DNA of 64,000 bases from Symbiodinium natans (GCA_905221605.1 CAJNDS010000546.1:684824-748823), one strand, 5' to 3'; shown: positions 9,686 through 19,012, numbered from the stretch's first letter. The notes: a model not told the origin generated them from the letters alone. A program made the numbers and translations.

Positions 9686-9881
9686 AGGGTTTAGGGTTTA
9701 GGGTTTAGGGTTTAGGGTTTAGGGTTTAGGGTTTAGGGTTTAGGGTTTAGGGTTTAGGGTTTAGGGTTTAGGGTTTAGGGTTTAGGGTTTAGGGTTTAGG
9801 GTTTAGGGTTTAGGGTTTAGGGTTTAGGGTTTAGGGTTTAGGGTTTAGGGTTTAGTTTAGGGTTTAGGGTTTAGGGTTTAG
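9686..9881 (+). repeat. Long perfect TTTAGGG array
   Basis: About 27 consecutive perfect units with one deleted unit (TTTAGTTTAGGG at 9851-9862). Its last TTTAG is a plausible acceptor for the following exon. Confidence 0.95.
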
Positions 9882-10009
9882 GGATAGCTCTGGTAGTGAG
9901 GTCCCAAGACCAACAAAGCAAAATCCACGTGGCCCCGCTCTGCTTGGAGGCCGCCTACAGATGGAAAGGTGGCCTGCAGGCGCCACCAGACGGATCGCTC
10001 GAATTGAGG
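9882..10009 (+). CDS. Candidate exon bounded on both sides by telomere repeat
   Basis: The island lies between a TTTAG end (9877-9881) and GTTTAGG (donor GT at 10010). The frame starting at 9883 is open for 42 codons: DSSGSEVPRPTKQNPRGPAL, then a basic stretch MERWPAGATRRIARIE. If spliced, both splice sites lie inside telomere units. Confidence 0.45.
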
Positions 10010-10205
10010 GTTTAGGGTTTAGGGGTTTAGGGGTTTAGGGGTTTAGGGGTTTAGAGGTTTAGGGGTTTAGGGGTTTAGGGGTTTAGGGGTTTAGGGGTTT
10101 AGGGGTTTAGGGGTTTAGGGTTTTTAGGGATTAGGGCTTCGGGTTTAGGGTTTAGGGTTTACTGTTTGGGGTTTGGGGTTTGGGGTTTAGGGCTTAGGGT
10201 TTAGG
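10010..10205 (+). repeat. TTTAGGG array with GGGGTTTA 8-mer block
   Basis: The middle (about 10020-10115) consists of 8-mers with four G, while both ends are 7-mers: an example of local homogenisation. Confidence 0.9.
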
Positions 10206-10210
10206 AGGCT

Positions 10211-10225
10211 GGGGGGGGGGGGGGG
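10211..10225 (+). repeat. Poly-G tract (15 nt)
   Basis: Uninterrupted G run beside H-family element H1. Confidence 0.9.
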
Positions 10226-10269
10226 AAGGATGTGGGGCCCTTCCGTACTCGCTTCCCGTGGTTACTATA

Positions 10270-10354
10270 GGGGTCGGAATGATTACTATAGGGGTTTAGG
10301 GCTGAGCTAATAGTATTCCCTTATGTTCCCTTTGTAAGTATACTATAATAACCC
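10270..10354 (+). mobile_element. H-family element, copy H1, carrying a telomere-like insertion
   Basis: Aligns with the reverse complement of 59057-59108: GGTCGGAATGATTACTA on the left and TAGTATTCCCTTATG plus ATAATAACCC on the right. Between ATTACTA and ATAGTATT this copy has about 21 extra bases, TAGGGGTTTAGGGCTGAGC..., absent from the other copy. A poly-G of 22 nt follows at 10355-10376. Confidence 0.7.
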
Positions 10355-10376
10355 GGGGGGGGGGGGGGGGGGGGGG

Positions 10377-11090
10377 CCTTTAACCAGCTATCGCTTGGGC
10401 TCGGGGCTCTACATATTTTTCCCGTTTGTGAACATACACGATCCGCAAGAGAGAAGGCCTCCGAGCATCAGCTGCAACGGGCACTGGAGCTGGCGTCGCG
10501 ACCCCAGATTGGAAATCCCTAACCGTAGTTTGGGGGCTAGGGCTTAGGTTGGAGCCTTAAACCCTAAGTCCCTAGATCACGAACCTCTAAACCCTTCTGA
10601 AGGGTTTCGGGTTGTAAGGTTTAGGGCTTATAGATGCAGGGTTTTGGTTTTTTACTCTGCCCCCCGTGGTTGGGTTGGTTTCGGGATGTGGGTTTAGGGT
10701 TCAGGTTTCAGGTTTCAGGGTTTAGGGTGGAGGTGGAAGATTGGAGTTTCCCCTCTGCCCCCTGTCGATCGTGGCGGGTTTACGGTTCAGGGTTTAGGGT
10801 TCAGGGTGAAGACGGTTCAGGTTTCGGGTTTCCCCCTTTTGCCCCCTGTGGTCCATGGTGAGTTTAGGATTAAAGGCTCAGGGTTCAGGGTTTCGGGTTG
10901 ATCGTCTAGGCTTCGGGCTTCCCTCTCCCCTGTGCTTCGGTGGTTTCGGGGTAACAGTCCCTGACCTGCCCCTCCCTCGGAAAAGAAGAGCCCGAACCCA
11001 AACCCGAATCTGCACCCGAAACCGCACCCGAACCCGAATCTGAACCCGAACCTTCCCTCCGTTGAAGAAAAGAGCGCTAAACCTCCGAAC
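10377..11090. other. Mixed unique DNA and degenerate repeats, no exon called
   Basis: Contains scattered GGTTTAGGG words and a CCCGAA / ACCCGAACC rich segment at 10985-11060. Short open frames include telomere-derived residues and are not supported. Confidence 0.5.
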
Positions 11091-11479
11091 CCTAAGCCCT
11101 AAACCCTAAACCCTAAACCCTGAACCCAAAGCCCTACACCCAATACTGACCCCGCCCCCCTCCCCGATCCCCCGAACCCGAAGCCGAACCCGGACCGAGT
11201 GCGGTTCGGGTTCGAGGGCAGGCGCGGGACTTCATAGAACCAGGTACCCATTAATCCCTGAAAGCTCAGAGGCACCCGAATTCCCTGATTCGCCTCTACG
11301 CCCTCAGGCTAGCACTCTGAAACCGCACTCCGGAACAACCAAAACTCTGCAGGATCATCCGAAGGCTTGGGGGTTTTGCTGGTTTTCGGGTTTAGGGTTT
11401 AGGGTTTGGGGTTTAGGGTTTAGTGTCTAGGGCCCACACCCCTAATTAAGCATGATGCTTCATAACCCCATGCCAAGAG

Positions 11480-11564
11480 GCCCGAAGATCCACTCGTAGT
11501 GCTCGCGGCCGCCACGGCATCCGGCCGCCCAAGCGCCTCGAAGAACTTCTTGAGCATTTTGAGG
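11480..11564 (+). CDS. Candidate internal exon (28 codons)
   Basis: Follows CCAAGAG and ends before GTTTTGGGG (GT at 11565). Phase 0 reads ARRSTRSARGRHGIRPPKRL then EELLEHFE: a basic segment followed by an acidic helix. Codons are GC-rich at position three. No family recognised. Confidence 0.5.
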
Positions 11565-12058
11565 GTTTTGGGGAGTTTAGGGTTTAGGGTTCAGGGTTCA
11601 GCTTTGCTAGCTGCTAGAGTTCCCTTAGCATGTTTTTGCGTTTTTGGTGCTCGTTGGACAACCCACAGCAATGTTGAACATGTTTTACGAGAGGCGAAGT
11701 GACTCTGAAATAGTCTGTTTGGGGGTATGTAGGGGGTAGTTCGTATGGAGGTAAGTAGTGTATGGGCCTTAAACCGTCTTTTCGAAACCCGAAACCCTAC
11801 GCCCTAAACTGGAAACCCTTAAAACAAGCTCAGGGCTCAGGATTCAGGGTTTGAGGTTTAGGGCTCGCTGGACCCCGCGCCCCTCCAAGGTAGAGGGCTT
11901 GGGCTTCGGGGCTTTGGGATTTGGGGTTTCCCTTCCACTACAATGGCCTAATGCAAAGGTCTATAGGGTTGAGGATCCAAACGCTGGACACACCGGAGTC
12001 ATGCCCTTACCCGCTAGATTGCAGCCGCATGCACAATTAAATCCCCTAAGCCCTACTA

Positions 12059-12218
12059 AACCCCAAACCCCAAACCCCAAACCCCAAACCCCAAACCCCA
12101 AACCCCAAACCCCAAACCCCAAACCCCAAACCCCAAACCCCAAACCCCAAACCCCAAACCCCAAACCCCAAACCCTAAACCCTAAACCCTAAACCCTAAA
12201 CCCTAAACCCTAAACCCC
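12059..12218 (-). repeat. CCCCAAA array grading into CCCTAAA
   Basis: About 16 units of the 7-mer CCCCAAA, then seven CCCTAAA. The switch is abrupt. The 11600-12058 interval upstream holds weak repeats and a repeat-tailed open frame that I do not call. Confidence 0.9.
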
Positions 12219-12230
12219 ACGATTCTGAAG

Positions 12231-12353
12231 CTGAAGTTGATAACCCGAGCCTCATCCCTACACATTCGAGGCTGGGACGAGCTGGCTCGAGCTGCAGACC
12301 TGGCAGCAGGCCGCAAACCTGAATCCTACTTCACTGTAGCCCAAAACCTACCG
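12231..12353 (+). CDS. Candidate internal exon (41 codons)
   Basis: Starts after GATTCTGAAG and stops at CCG before GTTTAGGG (donor GT at 12354, the first base of a telomere array). Exactly 41 codons are open in phase 0, including HIRGWDELARAADLAAGRKP and ESYFTVAQNLP. Strongly protein-like, with amphipathic helix character; family unknown. Confidence 0.6.
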
Positions 12354-12495
12354 GTTTAGGGTTTAGGGTTTAGGGTTTAGGGTTTAGGGTTTAGGGTTTA
12401 GGGTTTAGGGTTTAGGGTTTAGGGTTTAGGGTTTAGGGTTTAGGGTTTAGGGTTCAGGGTTCAGGGTTTAGGGTTTAGGGTTTAGGGTTTGGGGC
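12354..12495 (+). repeat. TTTAGGG array forming the 5' part of a probable intron
   Basis: About 20 G-strand units beginning GTTTAGGG immediately at the exon edge. Confidence 0.95.
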
Positions 12496-12571
12496 TTCCT
12501 TATACATTTCCTTAGAAAGGGAGATTTCTTGGCATACCTTGACCCTAAGGCGTCCAAGCTGCTATACCCCA

Positions 12572-12920
12572 ACCCTAAACCCTAAACCCTAGAGCCTAAA
12601 CCCTAGACCCTAAACCCTAAACCCTAGACCCTAGACCCTAGACCCTAAGCAAAATTTAAACCCTAAACCCTAAACCCTAAACCCTCAACCCTCAACCCTA
12701 AACCCTAAACCCTAAACCCTAAACCCTAAACCCTAAACCCTAAACCCTAAACCCTAAACCCTAAACCCTAAACCCTAAACCCTAAACCCTAAACCCTAAA
12801 CCCTATACCCCTAAACCCTAAACCCCTAAACCCTAAACCCTAAACCCTAAACCCTAAACCCTAAACCCTAAACCCTAAACCCTAAACCCTAAACCCTAAA
12901 CCCTAAACCCTAACCCTAGG
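12572..12920 (-). repeat. Long CCCTAAA array forming the 3' part of the same probable intron
   Basis: About 45 C-strand units with CCCTAGA and a few CCCCTAAA, then the pyrimidine tract CTTCTTTTCTCTGTCGCCCAG. With 12354-12495 it makes a large inverted repeat around a 76-nt core (12496-12571). Confidence 0.95.
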
Positions 12921-12943
12921 CCCTTCTTTTCTCTGTCGCCCAG

Positions 12944-13006
12944 GCGCGCCGCTGGCGGAGCGCGCGCCGAGGGTCAGTGAGAACCCTGCGGCACTGTTCC
13001 AGGCGG
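12944..13006 (+). CDS. Candidate internal exon (63 nt)
   Basis: Excellent acceptor (CTTTTCTCTGTCGCCCAG) and a GT donor (GTTGGGGTG at 13007). Two frames are open: phase 0 (ARRWRSARRGSVRTLRHCSR), matching the phase-0 end of the 12231 exon, and the third frame (APLAERAPRVSENPAALFQA), which looks more natural. I cannot choose. Confidence 0.5.
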
Positions 13007-13202
13007 GTTGGGGTGTCGGTTTGAGGGTTGAGGGTTTAGGGTTTGCAGAAGCCTCCAAAAAGTTGGAAAGTCTGATCCTCATACCCCAAAAGGTACACTG
13101 AAGGGAATCTCACCTCGAATCAGCCCCAAACCATGTTCCAACTTTCTGGAGTTTACTGTAGGGCTTAGGGCTTAGGGTTGAACACTGCTGACAACGGTCA
13201 GC

Positions 13203-13318
13203 TGGCTCGACCCTAAACCCTAAACCCTAAACCCTAAACCCTAAACCCTAAACCCTAAACCCTAAACCCTAAACCCTAAACCCTAAACCCTAAACCCTAA
13301 ACCCTAAACCCTAAACCC
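13203..13318 (-). repeat. CCCTAAA array
   Basis: Sixteen perfect C-strand units. 13319-13500 is unique, GC-rich and without a supported exon. Confidence 0.95.
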
Positions 13319-13501
13319 TCCAGAACACTAAGCAAGCGAACACACTAGAACATGCAGCTAGGGCTCCGCCGGGCCTTCGGCCTATCCGGCCCCCCCCACC
13401 GCTTCTTCCGCCCCCAAAATCTGCCAGAAGCTATGCACCCCTACACCCCCCAGGCAAGACTGGGGGCTTGAGAGTGTAGGCCCGAACCGCTGCCCTGGAC
13501 T

Positions 13502-13575
13502 CTAAACCCTAAACCCTAAACCCTAAACCCTAAACCCTAAACCCTAAACCCTAAACCCTAAACCCTAAACCCTAA
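13502..13575 (-). repeat. CCCTAAA array
   Basis: Ten C-strand units. 13576-13970 holds unique sequence plus degenerate repeats; no gene called. Confidence 0.9.
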
Positions 13576-13974
13576 CCCCGCCTGTCACCCTCAACATTGG
13601 AGACCCTGCGCCCCGAAGCCAGACCTTCGCTTGAAGATTGAAGAGACTTCATGGTGCCATCTTCGAAGGGTACCCTAAACCCCTAAACCCCCTAAGTCCG
13701 GAACCCGACGTCCTAAACCCTAAATTTATTCTTTAACCCCCAAACCCCAAACCTTCAAACCTTAAACCCTAGACCCTAAACTGAACTCCTAAACCCTTCA
13801 CCCAACTGCTTTGCTGTAGGTCATGAAACGATGGGTGCCTTCGTGGCTTTTTTAGGAGGGGAACCGTAGGGAAGCTTAGGGTCAGGGTCCTTCAGGAAGG
13901 GTTTAGGATTTAGGCTTTAGTGTTTTAGGGGTTTAGGGTTTACGACTTAGGGTTCAGGGTTCAGGGTTTTAGGG

Positions 13975-14101
13975 TTCATGGGGGGGGGGGGGGGGGGGGG
14001 GGACCTTAGGGAAGCTTCGGGTTCCTTAGGGAGTCGTGGGGTGGGGGAGTAGTGGGGGCACCTTGGGTTACATACACCCCGTGAACCACCCTCCCTTAAG
14101 G
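13975..14101 (+). mobile_element. G-family element, copy G1, preceded by poly-G (23 nt)
   Basis: Contains GGGAAGCTTCGGG and TTAGGGAGTCGTGGGG...AGTAGTGGGG...ACCTTGGGTT and ends CCTCCCTTAAGG, matching copies at 35066, 50582 and (inverted) 57779. Its left end is obscured by the G run 13980-14002. Confidence 0.5.
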
Positions 14102-14219
14102 ATCCCAAAATGGTTTTGGACTGCTTTTGAGGTCTACCTGTCCTTCAAGGGCCTGCTGAACCAAAGGGGCCCACAGGCAGGTCAAAGGGTCATCCGGGGT
14201 TCGAACATTTTCGGGGCTT

Positions 14220-14735
14220 AGGGTTTGGGGTTTGGGGTTTAGGGCTCAAGGCTTTTCCGTTTATCATTATGGTATTCAGGGCGAAGGGCGTGGGTTTCCA
14301 GGACGCTGCGGTTTTGGATATGGTTTAGAGGATATTTAGGGTTGCGTTGAGGGCTAGTATTGTTAGCTTATGCCGGTGATCGGTGTATATAGGGTTTAGG
14401 GCATGTAGCGCTGATGTCTTGCTTAATTACGCACTGTATGATCTACTTGGGGGCTTGCCTTTGGGCAGGTTGCTGGCTACCAACTGACTTTTTTTCGAGG
14501 TATGGTTAGGGCTTATGGGTACCTAGTAGTGGGCCTCTGGCCCCAGGTGATGGTATTGCAGTTGCTGACGGTATTAACACAGTACACCCTAAACCATTAA
14601 CATCACTCTTGTTCTTGATTCAGGTGGCCTAAGTAAAGCTTTCAACTCCTGAATCTTCGACCCACCAGCCCTTCGACCGCTAGCCCAAGGCGATCGACAC
14701 CCCTAAATGAACCCTGAACTCTAACGGTTAGGGTT
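14220..14735. other. Unique sequence, nothing called
   Basis: Mostly non-repetitive with a few GGTTTAGG words; I see no protein-like island with splice-like borders. Confidence 0.4.
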
Positions 14736-14792
14736 TAGGGTTAGGGTTTAGGGTTTAGGGTTCAGGGTTCAGGGTTTAGGGTTCAGGGTTTT
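14736..14792 (+). repeat. TTTAGGG array with TTCAGGG variants
   Basis: Short G-strand array upstream of the next exon candidate. Confidence 0.85.
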
Positions 14793-14848
14793 TGGTGTCA
14801 GGGGGAACTCCTAATCCTGAAGCCCTGAACTCTCATCACCGTTCGTAG

Positions 14849-14924
14849 GCTGCCAAGCGCCTGGCGAACCTGGCCAAAGCATTGGCGCCGTACCTCGAGG
14901 CCAGTGGGCTTCGCGCTGGGGGGG
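14849..14924 (+). CDS. Candidate internal exon, alanine/leucine-rich helix
   Basis: Follows CACCGTTCGTAG and runs in phase 0 as AAKRLANLAKALAPYLEASG then LRAG, reaching a G run with GT at 14925. Regular Leu/Ala spacing suggests an amphipathic helix. The exact donor within GGGGGGGGTTTTC is ambiguous. Confidence 0.55.
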
Positions 14925-15318
14925 GTTTTCACTTTAGGGCTTCGGGGAAATCATTTGGATGGTCGGCTCGGAGTCTGCCAAGGTATCCTGGCATTGGAGC
15001 ACGCTTGGTCTGAAGACGCAAGTACATTCGATCACGCGCATAGGATATGGGGGTTGAGGGTTCCGTGCGTCAGTCCCAATGCCGTACAGTACCCCATTGT
15101 AGACCTTTGGAAAAAGTATCCCAAACAGCACCCATCCTGAGCCCTAAGCCCTAAATCCTAACCCTAAACCCTAAACCCTAAACCTCGAACCGAAAACCTT
15201 AAACGCTAAACCCCAAACCCGAATTGACAGAGCCTCCTATACGATGCGGTGCTCTAAGCTCTATCAGAGTCGATATGCCTGGGCCTCTTACAGTTCAAAC
15301 AGTACCCCATTGAAACAA

Positions 15319-15576
15319 TCATGTCTGTACTTCTAACCCGCTTTAAGGCCATTAATATGGTTATGAAGTTAGGACTGGTTTATAAGATGTCTGTACTTAT
15401 AACCTACTTTTCAGCCCCTTACGTGCCCGAATGTGGCCATGATTGGTTGGCCCAGTTCTGTCTGTACTTTACGCCTACTTTTAGCCGAATCTGGCTATCG
15501 TTGGTTTGTAAGATGTCTGAACTTATATAAGCCACTTCTAAGCCCCTTTGATGTCCGAATATTGGCTATGAATGAG
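15319..15576 (+). repeat. Four-copy imperfect tandem repeat (58-70 bp units)
   Basis: Units start near 15319, 15384, 15452 and 15510, each with ATGTCTGTACTTATAACC-like starts and GTCCGAATNTGGCTATGATTGG-like ends. Not telomere-related and not obviously coding. The preceding 14925-15318 is unique apart from a short CCCTAAA run at 15160-15190. Confidence 0.7.
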
Positions 15577-15623
15577 TTCCAAGTGCAGTTATCGTCGGGT
15601 AGTTCATAAGTACCATACCTCCA

Positions 15624-15776
15624 CCCTAAACCCTAAACCCTAAACCCTAAACGCTAAACCCTAAACCCTAAACCCTAAACCCTAAACCCTAAACCCTAAA
15701 CCCTAAACCCTAAACCCTAAACCCTAAACCCTAAACCCTAAACCCTAAACCCTAAACCCTAAACCCTAAACCATAA
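15624..15776 (-). repeat. CCCTAAA array
   Basis: About 21 nearly perfect C-strand units before the acceptor-like CTGTCCCCAAG. Confidence 0.95.
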
Positions 15777-15803
15777 CCTCTCAGGGTTCCTGCTGTCCCC
15801 AAG

Positions 15804-15871
15804 GCAACTTACAACAGCTTCGACCTCTGCGACATCGCTGGATGGCTCAAGGCGCCTTCTGCGAGCCTCAA
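15804..15871 (+). CDS. Candidate internal exon
   Basis: After TGCTGTCCCCAAG the phase-0 frame reads ATYNSFDLCDIAGWLKAPSA then SLKSG before a C-strand telomere array. A GT lies at 15872 (AAGTCTGG). Codon use is GC-rich; family unknown. Confidence 0.5.
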
Positions 15872-15879
15872 GTCTGGAA

Positions 15880-16090
15880 ACCCTAAACCCTAAACCCTAA
15901 ACCCTGAACCCTGAACCCTGAACCCTAAACAATAAAACCCTAAACCCTAAACCCTAAACCGTAAACCCTAAACCCTAAACCCTAAACCCTAAACCCTAAA
16001 CCCTAAACCCTAAACCCTAAACCCTAAACTCTAAACCCTAAACCCTAAACCCTAAACCCTAAACCCTAAACCCTAAACCCTAAACCACAA
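15880..16090 (-). repeat. CCCTAAA array
   Basis: About 29 units with a few CCCTGAA variants. 16091-16432 is unique with GGGCTTAG-like degenerate repeats. Confidence 0.95.
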
Positions 16091-16432
16091 CCTAGACCTT
16101 ACGAACTCGAGACCCTGCAGCCTAGAATCCGCCATGAAGAGCCCATTTGACACGTGTAGGGGCTTGTGAAAGCCTAGGCCCCAGAGCAGTCGGGTTTAGG
16201 GATTAGAAGGTTCCCCTGTTTGGGTCGGGGGAGGGCGGTTCCTGTAAGGCTTTTCGTATTGCGGTATATGACTGGGTAGCCTATTTTGTCTTATAGGGCT
16301 TAGGGCCTAGTTGGGCGGGCTTAGGCCTTAGGCCTTAGGCCTAGGGCTTAGGGCTTCGGGCATAGGGCTTCGGGCTCAGGGCTTAGATAGGCAGGCTTTG
16401 GGGCTCAGGGCCTGCCCAGCTCTGAGCTGCAG

Positions 16433-16529
16433 GACTGGGGAGAAACGGCCCTGGCGCGCAAGCTCTGGCGTCGCGCGGCGCGCGGCGGCCTGAGATCAGA
16501 AGCCGTGATGTGCCACTGTGGGCTTCAAG
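16433..16529 (+). CDS. Candidate internal exon (97 nt)
   Basis: Acceptor CTCTGAGCTGCAG and donor GTTGAGGG (GT at 16530). Phase 0 gives 32 open codons, DWGETALARKLWRRAARGGL then RSEAVMCHCGLQ. Basic amphipathic helix followed by a CHC motif. No family assigned. Confidence 0.55.
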
Positions 16530-16534
16530 GTTGA

Positions 16535-16615
16535 GGGTTTGGGGTTTAGGGTTTGGGGTTTAGGGTTTGGGGTTGGGGGTTCGGGGTTTGGGGTTCCGGG
16601 TTCCGGGTTTAGGTG
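16535..16615 (+). repeat. TTTAGGG / TTTGGGG array
   Basis: G-strand repeats of mixed variants directly downstream of the exon candidate. Confidence 0.85.
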
Positions 16616-16618
16616 TTA

Positions 16619-16759
16619 CTTGGAGGTTCTTGGTACCTATTAACCGAATAGTAATTGCACTTATAACCCAAATAAAAAACCATATTAGGGCAGTTAAGGA
16701 GCATATAGTGGATGGTGAGTACAGTTAGGATTGGTGATTAAGTACCATGAACCTCCAAG
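16619..16759. mobile_element. F-family TIR element, copy F1
   Basis: CTTGGAGGTTCTTGGTAC at the left and GTACCATGAACCTCCAAG at the right are inverse complements with one mismatch over 18 bp. The 105-bp interior is AT-richer and non-coding. Confidence 0.75.
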
Positions 16760-17221
16760 AAGGGTTTCGGGTTGCATAAGGGGGCCTTCAAGCACGTACA
16801 TCCTAGACACCGTAAGTTACCCCAAAATGCCCCGAAATACCCCTGAATACCTTATCCTAAACCCTTCTACTGTCTAGATCCTTTCAGGGGTCTGGGCGGG
16901 GATCGTTCGGGATATGGGTGCACGTATCAGCCGGGGTAACCTTGAACCTCTACTAAATTTAAAGTGCTGAGTGTTTGGGTTGCAGCGCAATCCCTACTCA
17001 TCTCCCAATAGGTGGCCCTTTGGTTTTCGTAGGAACCGGGGCTTGTCGTCGAACCCTAAACTGGTTCAGGATCTTGGCTGGAGGGTTTCAGGGTGTTGGG
17101 ATACTCAAGCGAGTCATACTCGGACCCCGATGGATGCAGCCCTAAGGCGTGCCCTTAAATATACTGCGAATATGTTCCTTACATTCTCTGAGAGGATCTT
17201 GAAAAAGGGTCCTGAGCAAAA
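16760..17221. other. Unique stretch with a 90-codon frame, not called
   Basis: The frame at 16971-17243 has unremarkable composition and ends in telomere repeat; no motif or splice-like border seen. Confidence 0.3.
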
Positions 17222-17275
17222 GGGTTTAGGGTTTAGGGTTTAGGGTTCGGGGTTTAGGGTTTAGGGTTTAGGGTC
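17222..17275 (+). repeat. TTTAGGG array
   Basis: Seven G-strand units with one TTCGGGG. Confidence 0.85.
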
Positions 17276-17350
17276 CAAGGTAAGTCCCACGAGATACACG
17301 CTTCAGATGCCAACCCCCTCGTTCTGCGGGAATCAGTGACCCTACGAAAG

Positions 17351-17478
17351 CCCTTAAAGGGTACAAATGTCCGGGGCATGTAGGGCACCCTACTTAATCC
17401 CTTAAAGGGTATACTTGTCGGGGGGATATAGGGCACCCTACTTAATCCCTTAAAGGGTATACAGGTCGGGGGGATAGA
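17351..17478. repeat. Three-copy 48-bp tandem repeat
   Basis: CCCTTAAAGGGTA recurs at 17351, 17399 and 17447, each unit including GGGCACCCTACTTAAT. Each start is a 12-bp palindrome CCCTTTAAGGG-like core. On the minus strand 48 bp would be a 16-residue repeat, but no other support for coding exists. Confidence 0.8.
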
Positions 17479-17582
17479 GGGTTGAGGAAAGTTCCGAGGA
17501 TAGTGAGAGCGCTTGATGGCTTTTGGATCCGCCGGCGGCAGGCGAGGGAGAGCCACAGGAAACAGCGGCCGCAGCTCGAAGA

Positions 17583-17704
17583 CTTACTGTTGGTGAGTAG
17601 GGAATGAGGGAATGAGGTACCCTATACTTTCTGAGTATATACCCTTTAGGTTTAGAGATTCTATGGGGTACTTCATTCCTCAAGTCCTACTAACCAACAG
17701 TAAG
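17583..17704. mobile_element. D-family TIR element, copy D1
   Basis: CTTACTGTTGGTGAGTAGGG pairs with the inverse of CCTACTAACCAACAGTAAG; the TIR extends about 38 bp through GGAATGAGG to GGTACCC. Ends in CTT...AAG like families A and F. The interior has no open frame of note. Confidence 0.8.
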
Positions 17705-17939
17705 AAGAGCACTAGCCAAGCCAAGAAGCTGAAGTAGCTGGAAGTGATTCTGATGATTCCGCGCGGCTTACAAAGTTGACCAGAGCCGATCGCAACCCTA
17801 CACAACCCCTTACAGGGGATAAAATGTAGGGGGAGAGAGGGTGCCTCATTCCCTTCCCAGCCATGAATCTAGGCCCCTACCGACAAACATAAGGTTCGCA
17901 GCTGATTGCTGTTCACACCCATGTCGGCTGAACTGAAGG

Positions 17940-17995
17940 GTTTAGGCTGAAGGGTTTAGGGTTTAGGGTTTAGGGTTCAGGGTTCAGGGTTTATT
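17940..17995 (+). repeat. TTTAGGG array
   Basis: Short G-strand array with two TTCAGGG units. Confidence 0.85.
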
Positions 17996-18021
17996 AGGGA
18001 CGCACTCTATGTTTTGGAGGT

Positions 18022-18130
18022 GACCCTTTCGACGCCTGCGTGAGAGAGGACTGGGAGAAGTGGGAGGCTGGATGGGGAACCCCTCAAACTGGCAAACCTC
18101 ACAACCGCAAGCTCGGCCGAAGCCGTGCAT
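18022..18130 (+). CDS. Weak candidate exon
   Basis: A frame reads DPFDACVREDWEKWEAGWGT then PQTGKPHNRKLGRSRASF, protein-like with Trp/Glu-rich start. Borders are unclear; GAGGTGAC upstream may hold the acceptor. It runs into element D4. Confidence 0.3.
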
Positions 18131-18226
18131 CATTCACTCTAGGGAATTGGGGAAGTAGGTAGCCTACAGAACCCCTTCAAGATCATATACCGGGGAATAT
18201 ACCTAATTCCCTACTAAGAACCAGCA
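18131..18226. mobile_element. D-family element, copy D4 (degenerate)
   Basis: The right end reads, in reverse complement, CTTGCTGGTTCTTAGTAGGG followed by AATTAGGTA, matching D1-D3. The left end CTAGGGAATTGGGGAAGTAGG is more diverged. Confidence 0.5.
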
Positions 18227-18507
18227 AGACTCCTCAAGCCGAAGCCCAAAGCCCCATACATCTTGGCCGAAATGACCTACTCGACCAGTCGCCCCTGGCT
18301 TCGCAATGCTAGTGTGCGGTTTCGAGGGATCATTTGTGGGTGGAAGCAGGAGGTTAGAGTTTAAGGTTTATGCTTTGAGGGGACATGTTACCCCCCCTCC
18401 CTACTAGCTACTGCCCGCCAAGATTCCTCAACCCGATTTTCATCGTGTCAGATGCTTCTTGCTTCTTTTGGGGCAGGGGGAGGGGAGGCCTTTTTTTCTT
18501 TGGGGGG

Positions 18508-18508
<1 letters not shown>

Positions 18509-18550
<42 letters not shown>
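18509..18550 (+). repeat. Poly-G tract (42 nt)
   Basis: Uninterrupted G run preceded by a TTTTTTTCTTTGGGGGGC segment. Repeat-embedded glycine frames are not genes. Confidence 0.95.
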
Positions 18551-18551
<1 letters not shown>

Positions 18552-18654
18552 AGGAGATTCCGAAGCCCTACGCCTGTCAGCCGTTACAGAGACAACGGCC
18601 CTGATGATGGTGGGAGTTGTGCTAGCTGTGGGGGCGCTAACCTAAACACGTAAC

Positions 18655-18728
18655 CCTAGACCCTGAGCCCTGAATCCTAAACCCTAAACCCTAAACCCTA
18701 AACCCTAAACCCTAAACCCTAAACCCTA
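18655..18728 (-). repeat. CCCTAAA array
   Basis: About nine C-strand units. Confidence 0.9.
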
Positions 18729-18846
18729 CATGGGCTAGGATCTCAAGGTTCAGGGTTTACCGTGAACGTACTCAGCCCAAGAGTTGAGCTTCAAACCTAC
18801 CCAGCACTCCCGTATGACGAAACACTACCCAAGCCTGGTCTTTTTA

Positions 18847-19012
18847 GGGTTTAGGGTTTAGGGTTTAGGGTTTAGGGTTTAGCGTTTAGGGTTTAGGGTT
18901 TAGGGTTTATTGGGGTTTATTGGGGTTTATTTGGGTGTATTAGGGTTTATTAGGGTTTATTAGGGTTTATTAGGGTATATTAGGGTTTAGGGTTTAGGGT
19001 TTAGGGTTTGGG
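18847..19012 (+). repeat. TTTAGGG array with TTTATTAGGG 10-mer block
   Basis: Standard 7-mers at both ends enclose GGGTTTATT-type 9/10-mers at 18908-18980. Confidence 0.9.

Noticed and set aside
11851-12192. Repetitive Pro/Asn/Lys frames such as the one over the CCCCAAA array, and the minus-strand Gly/Trp/Phe frames
   Set aside because: They are direct translations of 7-mer repeats: CCCCAAA has no stop codon in any frame.
14185-14215. tRNA T-loop (GGGGTTCGAACAT)
   Set aside because: No matching acceptor, D or anticodon arm at the right distances on either strand.
15835-15860. Dinoflagellate spliced-leader relic (ATGGCTCAAGG)
   Set aside because: Only the last 9-10 bases resemble the leader; the word lies inside an open exon candidate, and no TTTTGGCTCAAG was found anywhere.
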